A stretch of DNA of 64,000 nucleotides from Macrostomum hystrix (lineage: Eukaryota > Platyhelminthes > Macrostomidae): assembly GCA_950097015.1 (NCBI GenBank), contig CATNEN010000038.1, positions 14,998,001 to 15,062,000 of the forward strand, written 5' to 3'. Positions 36,601 through 46,200 of the stretch are shown in pieces. The first letter of the stretch is position 1. The number at the start of each line of letters is the position of its first letter. The translations under genes and the position numbers were made by a program. Below the pieces are notes generated by a model. The model saw only the letters and a program-made list of their open reading frames with translations, did no database searches and was not told the DNA's origin.

Positions 36601-39094
36601 ACAGACAAGACAGACAAGACAGACAAGACAGACAAGACAGACAAGACAGGCAAGACAGACAAGACAGACAAGACAGGTGAGACAGACAAGACAGACAAGA
36701 CAGATGAGACAGATGAGACAGATGAGACAGACAAGACAGACAAGACAGACAAGACAGGCAAGACAGGCAAGACAGGCAAGACAGACAAGACAGATGAGAC
36801 AGACAAGACAGATGAGACAGATGAGACAGACAAGACAGACAAGACAGACAAGACAGATGAGACAGACAAGACAGACAAGACAGACAAGACAGGCAAGACA
36901 GGCAAGACAGACAAGACAGATGAGACAGACAAGACGGAAAAACTGAAAACAAGACAGACAGGAAAGAAAGGAGAGATAAGTAGACCAGACAGACGAGACA
37001 GATAAGTTTAACTTATGAACAGACACACAAGACAGAAAAACAAAGCGACACCCCCAAGGACTAGGCAACAGAAGTCTTACCTGCAGATCCCTAATCTGGG
37101 CGTCCCAGTCCTGCTCAGCAGAGTCAATCTTGGAGCGCAGGTCCAGTTTTTCTCGCTCGGCGGCCGACAGTCTGGCTTCAAATTCCGTTCGCAACATATC
37201 GGCCTCCTCTTTTAACTGGGCGTTGCTGCACAGCAGGGCCCGGCCAAGCTCGGCGGCTAGCAACAGGTCCTGCTCCTTCTGGCGCAGCTCATCGTAGACA
37301 CTGCGACCGCCTAAAATTTGTATTGAATCAATTTTAAATAAAACATTTTGACAAAAGTTTTCTACTATTAGTAGGACGATAGTGTTGCGTTGTGACAATT
37401 TTCGAACGAGCGAGTGGTCCAGGAAAGGCTGTTAAAATTCGGCATTGTTCGCATTGCATATTTCGTGTGTGCTACTGAGAGTAGAGTAAGGTGAACGATT
37501 GCTGTCTAATAAGTGGCTCGTTTACAACAGTGGGTACGGAAGGGATTCGAACTCACGACCTTCCTTAAGTACTAAATTTTTTACAATATCTGGTCCTTTA
37601 TTATTAGGCTAAATTTGTTCAGCATAAGCACAACTAAATGGCTACGATAGCTAGCCTTTGTACCCATTAAAGACAGACAAACTCAAGCCTCACGCCATGA
37701 AAATACTACCGGTGCAGCGGCCAATGTGCAAAGTCTGTTATCTGGAAACCCCGCTTCACGGTGTAAGAAAAAGAGTCTACTCACACAAAAAAGTTTTTAT
37801 TTCTAAACATTGCATTTTAAAAAACTTAATGATTAAGTGGAGCGTTTCAGAAATAGTTGAAGGTGAAACGACGCGAAAATGTATAGAATTTGTTATATCT
37901 GTAGCCTAAATATATATATGTATAAAATTGTCAATAATATTGTTTCCCAGCAGGTAATTTTTAACTACCAACTGACTACTCAAGCCTACCTGCCTACTCC
38001 ATCCTCATCCCATCTACCTAATCCAGCCTACTCCATCCTCATCCCATCTACCTACTTCATCCTCCCATCTACCTACTCCAGCCTACTCCATCCTCATCCC
38101 ATCTACCTACTTCATCCTCCCATCTACCTACTCCAGCCTACTCCATCCTCATCCCATCTACCTACTTCATCCTCCCATCTACCTACTCCAGCCTACTCCA
38201 TCCTCATCCCATCTACCTACTTCATCCTCCCATCTACCTACTCCAGCCTACTCCATCCTCATACCATCTACCAACTCCAGCCTACCTGCCTACTTCATCC
38301 TCATCCCATCTACCTACTCCAGCATACCTGCCTACTCCATCCTCATCCCATCTACCTAATCCAGCCTACTCCATCCTCATACCATCTACCAACTCCAGCC
38401 TACCTGCCTACTTCATCCTCATCCCATCTACCTACTCCAGCATACCTGCCTACTCCATCCTCATCCCATCTACCTAATCCAGCCTACTCCATCCTCATCC
38501 CATCTACCTACTCCAGCCTACCTGCCTACTCCATCCTCATCCCATCTACCTAATCCAGCCTACTCCATCCTCATCCCATCTACCTACTCCAGCCTACCTG
38601 CCTACTCCATCCTCATCCCATCTACCTACTCCAACGTACCTGCCTACTCCATCGTCATCCCATATACCTATTTCATCCTCATACCATCTACCTACTCCAG
38701 CCTACCTGCCTACTCCATCCTCATCTCATTTACCTACTCCAGCCTACCTGCCTACTCCATCCTCACTCAATCTACCTACTCCATCCTCCTACCATCTGCC
38801 TAGTACATCCTCAAGTCTCGACTTCTCACCAGACTCAACAGCCTCCGCGGCGGCAGCCCGCCGACCCATGTAGCTCTGCAGATAGTTGCCCAACTCCTGT
38901 GATGACACGCCATCAGCAGAAGAAGCTGCGGCAGCTGCTGCAGCTATGGTGTCCTCACAAATTTCATCTACATTGTCACTGTTGCTGGCCTCATTAATCA
39001 ATTCATTGTTATCTTGCTCTGAAGTGTCACTCTGCTTATGGGCATCAAAATTTGATCGAAATTCACTTCCAAAATCTTTATCCATTGAATCCAT
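30649..39094 (-). CDS. Bicdr: BICD-family-like (BICDR/BICDL) dynein-dynactin adaptor, complete
   Basis: Eight exons: 39094-38830, 37310-37081, 35600-35475, 35391-35128, 34271-33858, 32330-32238, 31885-31803 and 30745-30649. All joins are GT-AG and in frame, giving 523 residues ending at TAA. BICD-related proteins are coiled coils that link dynein-dynactin to Rab-bearing vesicles. Residues 1-89 are acidic with poly-Ala. Residues 97-111 hold RQKEQDLLLAAELG, the CC1-box type AAxxG motif that in this family contacts the dynein light intermediate chain. Heptad-rich Ala/Glu/Arg coiled coil covers about 93-300. An acidic Gln/Ser linker spans 296-433, and a second coiled coil spans about 434-515. Vertebrate BICDL1 is a little longer (about 570 residues); roughly 60 residues between exons 2 and 3 seem absent. 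HAP1/TRAK proteins share the CC1 box, but the flanking sequence fits BICDR best. Confidence 0.78.
31020..31770. repeat. degenerate ~21-bp repeat in BICDR intron 7
   Basis: Many loosely spaced copies of GGATTGGAAATCCCAATAAC with frequent changes and variable spacing. It looks like an old, decayed minisatellite. The 60-83 codon minus frames rich in Phe/Leu over it are artefacts. Confidence 0.8.
32362..33850. repeat. 16-bp minisatellite filling BICDR intron 5, about 93 copies
   Basis: Unit GGGAAGTGAAACTTCA with CGTCA, TTTA and TTCGG variants. The intron is 32331-33857, so the array is nearly the whole intron and ends within about 2 nt of the splice donor GTGAGC at 33857-33852. Same family as 29905-30466. 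Confidence 0.98.
34312..35118. repeat. 32-bp minisatellite filling BICDR intron 4, about 25 copies
   Basis: The unit includes AGTTCCAGTCATGCAGCCAG and CTAAGGCTAGTC, with a second variant CTAAGTCTACCT. It occupies about 94% of the 856-bp intron and stops 9 nt before the donor GTAAGTA at 35127-35121. Confidence 0.98.
35775..36960. repeat. 9-bp minisatellite in BICDR intron 2
   Basis: ACAGACAAG repeated with ATGAG and GGCAAG variants. The marker ACGGAAAAACTGAAAAC interrupts it at 36001, 36435, 36527 and 36934. Those spacings (434, 92, 407) are each a multiple of nine plus two, so blocks containing the marker were copied together. A 9-bp unit opens all frames and yields spurious frames of 441-561 codons on the minus strand. 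Confidence 0.97.
37495..37645 (-). mobile_element. tRNA-like element in BICDR intron 1
   Basis: On the minus strand TTAGCCTAATAATAAAGG resembles an A box and GAGTTCGAATCCC a B box, about 45 nt apart, with the text GGTCGTGAGTTCGAATCCC typical of tRNA T-arm regions. The stems do not fold into a clean cloverleaf, so a decayed tRNA-derived SINE is more likely than a tRNA gene. Confidence 0.4.
37985..38805. repeat. composite minisatellite in BICDR intron 1
   Basis: Pyrimidine-rich units built from CATCTACCTACTCCAGCCTA and CTCCATCCTCATCC. Composite periods of about 55 bp dominate on the left (38030-38260) and about 42 bp on the right. The array stops about 25 nt from the exon 1 donor GTGAGAAG. Confidence 0.95.
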
Positions 39095-39939
39095 GTGGCT
39101 AAACAGGACGAAAGTCTGGGCTCACAAAAATCAGTCCAAGTAGACTGGGCCTAAAAATATTTTATGGAGTTTTTAAGTTAGTCAATTAAAGTGCATTTAA
39201 TATTAACTTACTCTAATTACAGCATTTACTTGTTGATGTTTTCAAATTAGCATAGGTACACAAGAGTGTTATATTATAAGCTTGTTAGTATTTGTTATTA
39301 ATAATAAGCAAATTTTTATTAAATAAAAACAGAAAAAATGCTTTATTCATTCACATTTTTGCTAACATGAGTTTAAAGTTTAAAATTTACATTTCTTTCA
39401 GAGCTCATCACCTATTAAGTTGATATATTTGTAATTATGAGATGAAGGATTAAATTTTAAAATGTTGGTAAATAACATTTTGTTATGATAGAACTATTAT
39501 CATACTAATCATATATTGCCACTAAGTAACTCGGTTTTCAATACTTCATAACTATAACACAACTAACAACAGAAACACCAACTTCTACTAGCCAATACCT
39601 ACTTATAAGATCTATAAACAGTAGGAATCAACACATAGCCCAGTTAGAGCTCATCTATAGCCAGAGTCACAACCACAGCTATTTCCATGACTATCATGTT
39701 ACATTTAGGCTAATCTAGTCGACTAAGCCATTGTTCCACATAGACCCCCTGTTAATATAAACAACATATATTATTGACTATTTAATATGTAAACCAATAA
39801 AACAAACACAAAGTGCAAGCAATTAGCCATTTAGTTTAATTATAAAGCCATCAATGTACAAATAAAAACCTTATAAACATTTATACTTGATGCTTTATAT
39901 AACAAGCAAAAATGTATTATATCTATTGAAATTTGTGAT
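39095..39939. other. BICDR 5' flank and intergenic DNA
   Basis: A TATA-like CCATAAAATA lies on the minus strand at 39161-39152, about 60 bp before the ATG. TTTTTAG followed by GCCC just downstream of it could instead be a splice acceptor of a 5' UTR exon. Beyond this the DNA is AT-rich with nothing recognised. Confidence 0.25.
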
Positions 39940-40075
39940 TGGACCAGATTTGCAGTTAACAGCATAGCCAGAGGTATTATGCTGCACATATTTTAGGCTG
40001 CATATGGCCATTCAGTCCAAAATTGGGATGCCACAAGCCACATAAACAGACTCAATTACCTTAGAGCCTAGTTAA
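39940..40075 (-). mobile_element. decayed SINE tail fragment
   Basis: Shares GGACCAGATTTGCAGTTAAC, ACAGCATAGCC and CATTCAGTCCA...GGGATGCCACA in the same order as SINE copy 1 at 19905-20010. The tRNA head is missing. Confidence 0.55.
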
Positions 40076-41200
40076 TGGTGGTTGATTTAGTAGTACAGTA
40101 GTAATGTAGTAGATGCTAGTTTTTGAAATGTGCTACTTTCATAAAATTATATATTTGTAAATAATTTGTGAATAATGGTGCGTATATTTTATCTGCTTCA
40201 AAAAAACAATTAAGACATATTACAAAAGCAAAAAAATAAATATGATATTTATTTATCATAAATTTTATCACATATTTATCATTTTTTAATAACATATATT
40301 GACATATTCAGGACAGTATGTTAGCCATTTGAAAATTGTATAAAGATCGAAAAATTAAAAAAAAATCACCCACTTTAAGTAGGCCTAAATATAGTATGTG
40401 GGGAGTCTAATAGGGAAATCGAATAATTTCAGCAAGATTTAATATTAATAGCTAGGCAAGGCAACTAATTAGCCTAACCAATAACGAATAACTAAATAAA
40501 CTAACTTCATTTTGTTGATGTAGATGTACTAAAGGAAAATGTATTAAATTTCTATACCTTCAAGCGCAATGCGTTTTAAGGCATTCAAGAAATGGATTCC
40601 GAAAGACAAACATCTGGATATAAAGTGCATTTATCAACTTAGCCACTTGACAATCCACACTAGTGTGCTGCATAGTTGCTGTGTCCTAGAAAATCCAGGT
40701 CCTAACTGTAGTTTAAACTCTTCGCAAAAATTATTCGAGCGTCAAAAAAACAAACTATCGCGACGTTAGATTTTTCGTCTCTCGAAAAATTCTTTCTTGA
40801 ACTAAATGAGAAAAAATATTGCTTATGCGTGTAAAAAACTGTCCGGGCATCTATTATTTTCCACAACGTACCATTTTTGTCTTCCTTCAATGAACCAATA
40901 CATGTACGTTTTTCTTTAATTTTAAGTAGTCATTTATGGCTGCGAAATCGGTACCACTAGCTATAGCCAAACAAACCTTAGAAGGGTTGAAATTATCCAT
41001 AAAATTTGCGTCCGTCTCAATCTTCCAAACCATATACCAGTACACCATTTTTACTTAACAGTTGAGGCTTGCAGAACACAATCTTGTGGGATTTTGTACA
41101 CACAAAACGCTCTCGATAATCTGCGCAAAAGCCTTAAAAATAACTTTCAGGCCAATTCATACTCGTACTTTTTGTTTCAGGCACCTATCTTGCATTTTAT
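40076..41200. other. unassigned sequence
   Basis: AT-rich DNA; a 66-codon frame at 40569-40769 (+) has no domain. Nothing supportable. Confidence 0.3.
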
Positions 41201-41587
41201 GTGTCTATACCTATATGGTGTTCTGCTTTTCTGTGTTATAGAGGACGGCGTGTGGCTATATGGCTGACTGACGAAGGCAAACAAGCCAGAAACCGCGGTC
41301 TCGTTCTGCCAGCGCGAGGTTCGTTCCCCACTTTTAGTGTGTTACACAACTGCTTGCATGGGCCCCATATATACGCGGCAGCGGCTGTTTACTGTCAAGG
41401 CGGGGCCGAAGGTCCAGGCCCACTTGGCAAAAATGGGGGCTGGAACCATCATTTAGGACTTGCAGAAAGGAAACTGCGAACCAATCAAAGGCCGCATCGT
41501 TTAGGTCACATCCCACGTAATTCGATACTCAATCAGCAGACTTCCATAGATCACACATTTGCTTCAATGTTTAGTAACTCGGAGTAA
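41201..41587 (+). pseudogene. 128-codon frame with a Gly-rich segment, possible gene relic
   Basis: An open + strand frame that includes QGGAEGPGPLGKNGGWN near its middle, reminiscent of the Gly-rich/GGWN blocks that follow in ALK-type glycine-rich domains. It lies next to the oppositely oriented glycine-rich fragment at 41643-41985. No flanking exon set was found, so this may be a rearranged remnant or chance. Confidence 0.2.
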
Positions 41588-41642
41588 AAAAACCCGAATT
41601 ATCGTGAATAACATTATATTTAGAATGGCGAACATGGCTCAC

Positions 41643-41985
41643 AACCAAGTGAGCAAGCTAAGGCGCTTGCTCCACCTCCGCCACCTGCTGCCAGCAGTAA
41701 CTGCAGCTCAGCGCTGGTGTACATGAAGGTGCCACCTCCGCCGCCACCTGAGAACGACATAGCCATTGTGGAATTTCCACCGCTCTGTCCAACAATGATG
41801 GTCAGCTCCGTGTCATTTTGGAGGCTGAATCTGCCCGACATCAGGGCCCCGTTGCCCCCAAGCGTAAGGATTCCAATATTTGGATTTGGCGACCCGCCCC
41901 TGGCGCCAAGAGCCCGGATCCAATTAGCAGCCGGTGCGGGGTACCCGGTAGGTCTGGATGCAACCGCTGCGTCCGATGCTCGAAT
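41643..41985 (-). CDS. glycine-rich domain fragment (ALK/LTK extracellular type)
   Basis: The minus frame runs through 41643-41985 and is preceded by TGTCCGCAG (acceptor-like) and followed by GTGAGC (donor-like). The residues contain the pattern LTIIVGQSGGNS, then SGGGGGGTFMY, then LLLAAGGGGGAS. This is the layout of the glycine-rich domain found in ALK/LTK receptor kinases and in many lineage-specific extracellular proteins: a strand with VGQ, a Gly run followed by TFV, and a hydrophobic strand with AGGGG. No kinase, signal peptide or other exon was found nearby, so it may be a lone exon of a dispersed gene or a relic. Confidence 0.45.
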
Positions 41986-41989
41986 CTGC

Positions 41990-42496
41990 GGACAGGCAAT
42001 GTACTTTGTTTTCATTTTTATTCAGCCTCTTTTATTTGTAAATACAAGCTATAATGTGCAAGAAAAGCGTGCAAAAAACCTCACTGAGAAAGTTTTCTTT
42101 AAGCACGTCTTATTTTATGCACGTGTATCCATCAGACCGTTCATTGCGAAATCGACTATTTCATCTTTAATGCATCCTATTTTAAAGAGTTCTCTTTAGA
42201 TATATAGCACCCTCTAGATCTTACATATCTGAAATATTTATGGAATTTTGAGGCGTGAATTTAGAGAGTGTGATTTTAGAGAGTGAATCGACCTGCTGAA
42301 ATTATTGTGTCGGAATTACCAGTGGAAAAGTAATAGTCACAGCACGTACGTAAATTACAAGAAAAAATTAAATACTGACGTATAGAACCTGATCACCTCC
42401 TTAATTTTATCCCATATACGAATATACGAAAAGCTTGTAGCTGTAGCTTATGTCGAATAATTAAACAACGACATAAATGCGGCGTAATTACTTTAG
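41990..42496. other. unassigned sequence
   Basis: AT-rich intergenic DNA upstream of BTAF1; nothing recognised. Confidence 0.3.
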
Positions 42497-42504
42497 GATG
42501 TACT

Positions 42505-42553
42505 CAGGGACTATTTAATTAAGCTATACTTAAGATAGTTTAGGTAGTCCCTG
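42505..42553. mobile_element. 49-bp micro-MITE with hAT-like ends
   Basis: The ends CAGGGACTA and TAGTCCCTG are perfect 9-bp inverted repeats. They are flanked by an exact 8-bp direct repeat GATGTACT at 42497-42504 and 42554-42561. The CAG terminus and 8-bp duplication fit hAT transposition. The whole element is only 49 bp. Confidence 0.8.
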
Positions 42554-42561
42554 GATGTACT

Positions 42562-43078
42562 TTTAAAATATTTGTTCAATCAACACAGGTTGTTACTGGC
42601 TCCTGAATCTATTCGTATTCGCATTCGGTGTTTAACTGCATTTCCATGTTAATTGTACGAACCAAAACCAAAATATAAGTAATAAGTAATAAGTAATAAG
42701 TAATAGCTAGGTAACAAGTTATAAGTTTTTTGCTAAATATATTTAATCATATGCGGAAAGCCAGTTAAAACATAACGTAAAAGCTATAATTTTAACCTGT
42801 GATTGATAATATAGCTGACAGATTTTTTTCCAAATTATACAACAAGCGTTAGAAACATTTGCAACGTTCGCTGGCTTTATATCTGGTTTTGTGCATATAT
42901 CGCACTATTTTAATTATCGTGCTTTTTGCGTTAAACATATTACTAGTCTAAACAGATTTTTATTTATGCAGTAACAACTGAATGAATATCTTATAGTAAA
43001 ATACCGAAATGTAAGCAGCGCTTGCATATTTGACAAGCAAAAGCAGATGTTTTGTTTATATATTTACCTTTTGACGAA
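42562..43078. other. BTAF1 distal 5' flank
   Basis: AT-rich DNA with a short (TAAGTAA)n-like stretch at about 42677-42705. No gene recognised. Confidence 0.3.
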
Positions 43079-43144
43079 CCAATCAGAGTGCTTCACTCAC
43101 GGTTTAAGAATCAGCCCTGACATATTTTCAAATCAGTATAAATA
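43079..43144 (+). promoter_or_regulatory. candidate BTAF1 promoter: CCAAT box and TATA box
   Basis: CCAATCAG at 43079-43086 and TATAAATA at 43137-43144 are spaced as in a classical core promoter. They lie about 135 bp before the BTAF1 start codon at 43280. The transcription start would be near 43165-43175. Confidence 0.5.
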
Positions 43145-43279
43145 TCAGCTGTGCAGTGAAAGAGTGGGTCAGGACTCGCCTAAATGTGTGATAAACTGAT
43201 CAGTTTCCTTAAAAAACACATTTTCTCGAGTTTTCTTGATTCACCTTTCACTAATCTACAGTAAACAGTTTAGACTACA

Positions 43280-43290
43280 ATGACATCCAG
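43280..43290 (+). CDS. BTAF1: BTAF1 coding exon 1 (11 nt)
   Basis: ATGACATCCAG followed by the strong donor GTAAGC. Joined to exon 2 at 53668 (acceptor ATCACAG) it gives an in-frame MTSRLDRL start, closely matching the start of animal BTAF1 proteins (M..SRLDRL). The intervening intron is 10.4 kb. The exon would be missed by most gene finders; the call rests on reading frame and N-terminal similarity. Confidence 0.75.
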
Positions 43291-46200
43291 GTAAGCTCCC
43301 CTACAATGCATGCGTTTTTAGTCCAATTAAGTAAAAATGGCTAGCTAGATTTACAATTTCTTTTCTGCTCTCGCTCGTTTTCTTGGATCTTGATTGTCCT
43401 ATGCTGTACTCAATTTAATGAAACACGTCTTCGACTTTTACTTGCTAGAAGGAACTTGTTCAATCTCTCCTTGAACAACGAAAGTCTCTTTTGTGTTTGA
43501 TTGAAATACTAAAATCTGTTTAGCCATTATCTATTCTTATGACTACACTAATGTTGCAACTATCGAATCTGTTTTATGTGGCTGCAGCTATTGCTTTAAG
43601 CAGACTAGTAAATTTTCATGTTGCTAGGCCTAGCATGTCTTGCTATTTATCTATTAGTTTTATAATTAAAAATATATATTGACTTATCACTGTGCATTGC
43701 TTGTTGTACTCATTGATTCTACTGAACTGAAAGGTTATGTTATGCATCTTATGTATGCCCATTGCCCATATGATCTATTATGCAGATATCAGTACTATTG
43801 TATTGGTCCCAGGTCATTTCGGTAACAAGACATTTTGGTGACAGTCATTTCGGTGACACAATTGGTCAGATTGGTGACAACTATTTTTGCACCTAAATAT
43901 GCTAAAAAACAGCCTTCCATTTTAACTATGCACACATATAAAATATTAATTAAATAATGCTAAAAGTATTAATAAGAAGCTGCATCGCTCTGTTTAAGTC
44001 TGGGTTTTACTTTAAATGAGTTAAATTATTAAATTATTTAACGAGTAGTCAATAGTTTCAATAGTTATTCGTTCCTAATTAAATGTGTATAATAATCATT
44101 TTTCAAGTTTTGGATTGACAAGGTGAGTGAGGCTTTAAGCAGCTGTTGGATTGTGGAAGGCTGTTTTCTTAGCATATTTAGGTGCAAAAATAGTTCACCA
44201 AACTGACCAATTCTGTCACCGAAATGACTGTCACCGAAATGTCTTGTCACTGAAATGACCTGGGACCATTGTATTGACAGATTTAGTGTCTATTTTTATA
44301 TAATATATGTGATTAGGATATGCTTTATAGCTACTAGCTAGTCAAATAGGCTTTTCTATCAGTGTAAATAACACTAAATGTTGGTAAAAAAATAACTCTA
44401 GTTATATATATACTAGGGCATATAGTCTTGTTTGGCTAGATGATGAGCTACTAAAAACTAGGCCTTGCCTTGGCTTAGCTAAGTATTTGCAGTTTAGATG
44501 GCCTAGATATAGTTATTATAAAAATTAAAATACAAACATACTGTTGTAGGCCTCTGTCTATATTATTACTAAATTTTATTTCCAATAATGCGAATCCCAC
44601 TGCTGTTCCCAAAGTTGTTGTAATCTTTACTGTTAATGTTTCTTAGAATTAATTTCTGAGAATGTATTCTATATGTCCAAAATAATTTCTTGGTAGCGTA
44701 TTTAGTTATCTTTGAATATCGTCTTTAGTTGGTCTAAGGTAGCGTATTTAGTTATTCTGGCCGATTAATTATCGCATGGATGTATTTCTGAGTATAGGCT
44801 TTCCGAAGAGCGTTACCAATGATCTCAAGTGTACAGCAATACTTTCTATATCTTTCTTTCTCTTGAATCTTTCTTGGTATTTGTCTCCGTATGTTTTAAA
44901 AGAATGAAAGAACACGATTCTGAGTATGTTATACGAACTTTGTTGTCAACTGCGTTGCACAAGGTTAGGTTTTCCTCTCAATTTTACTCCTGTATTTATA
45001 CCCAAAAATGTATCATTTAAAACAAATAATTATACCGTATTAAAACAACGTATTTCCGCATTTAAAACAAATAATTGTATTTTACGTGTATTAAAACAAA
45101 ATATAAAAGATTTTCGCATTTAAAACAAATAATTGCATTTTACGTGTATTAAAACAAAATTGGCGGTTTTTCGGTTTTGAAATCGGTCTACATCAACTGA
45201 CCTCCCTAATAATTCATTTTTTGAATGCGCGCAGCAAGTGAGAAAAAGAATTCTATGTACATATTGTAGCAAGCATTTAGTAAAAATAGATATATGCAAC
45301 ATTTGGCAATAATAATACAATAACATGACATAATCCAAATAATAAGCTAGACACATAGTAATAAAGATAGCGAAATGATAGACTGCTAGAAAAAGACAAC
45401 ATATAAATGAGAATAGTACTAGAAGTATTGTTAATTCTGCTTATAATAGTCAATTTCACCTTTTAAAATTCACATGGAGCCGGCAGATCACGATAGTATT
45501 TCCATCCTATCTGACAGAATAGCCAGCGCAGTTCCACGTTAATCATCTGGCGGAAAACAGTCCGTTCGATGGAAGGCAGCGCTTTATGTACTCCCTGCGC
45601 TGCATCCTGTAGGATTCCCACGGCCTGGTCTCGATTGAACCGTTCCTTCATGGTCCGGACGTTCGGCCACACACCAGACCTTTGCGGGTACTGTTGATCA
45701 AATGTCGGGCTGGCGACGCGCAGTAAATACCACTTGAATTCATGTACCAGCTGGTCGCGCTCGTCATCCTCGTTACTGGTGGGACCTGGCTGCAGCTGCT
45801 GTCGCAGGTCCGTCCTGACCGGGGTCGACTCCCTGGGTGTCGGGTTCGGTTGCCCTGCTGGTCCTGCCGATTGTCGAGCTGACCGGACAGGCGGGGCCGC
45901 TGCTGCTCCTCCAGGCAATGATGAAGGTTTAGCTGTGGCTCCACCGATGCTGACTCGTAGTACTTTCGGCGGCTGGTCTGGCGGGCGATCAATGACTTTC
46001 GTCTGCTTGACACCAACCGGTGATGGAATCCTCGGCCGTTTTGCTGGCATGCTCGGTGGTGGCTTGGGCCGAGTAGACTGGCGCTCCGGAGCCGGTAATC
46101 CTTCGTTCTCTTTAGGCTGATCCTCACTCAATAGGCTTTCAAGGAAGTTGTCTAGATCTTGATCCATGTCTTAAGAATAGATCTGAGTATGGTGACGGCT

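Noticed and set aside
35415-37398. Minus-strand frames of 441-561 codons made of Cys-Leu-Val/Ser repeats, and matching + frames
   Set aside because: They arise from a 9-bp tandem repeat that leaves all frames open; the real coding parts are the short flanking exons 37310-37081 and 35600-35475.
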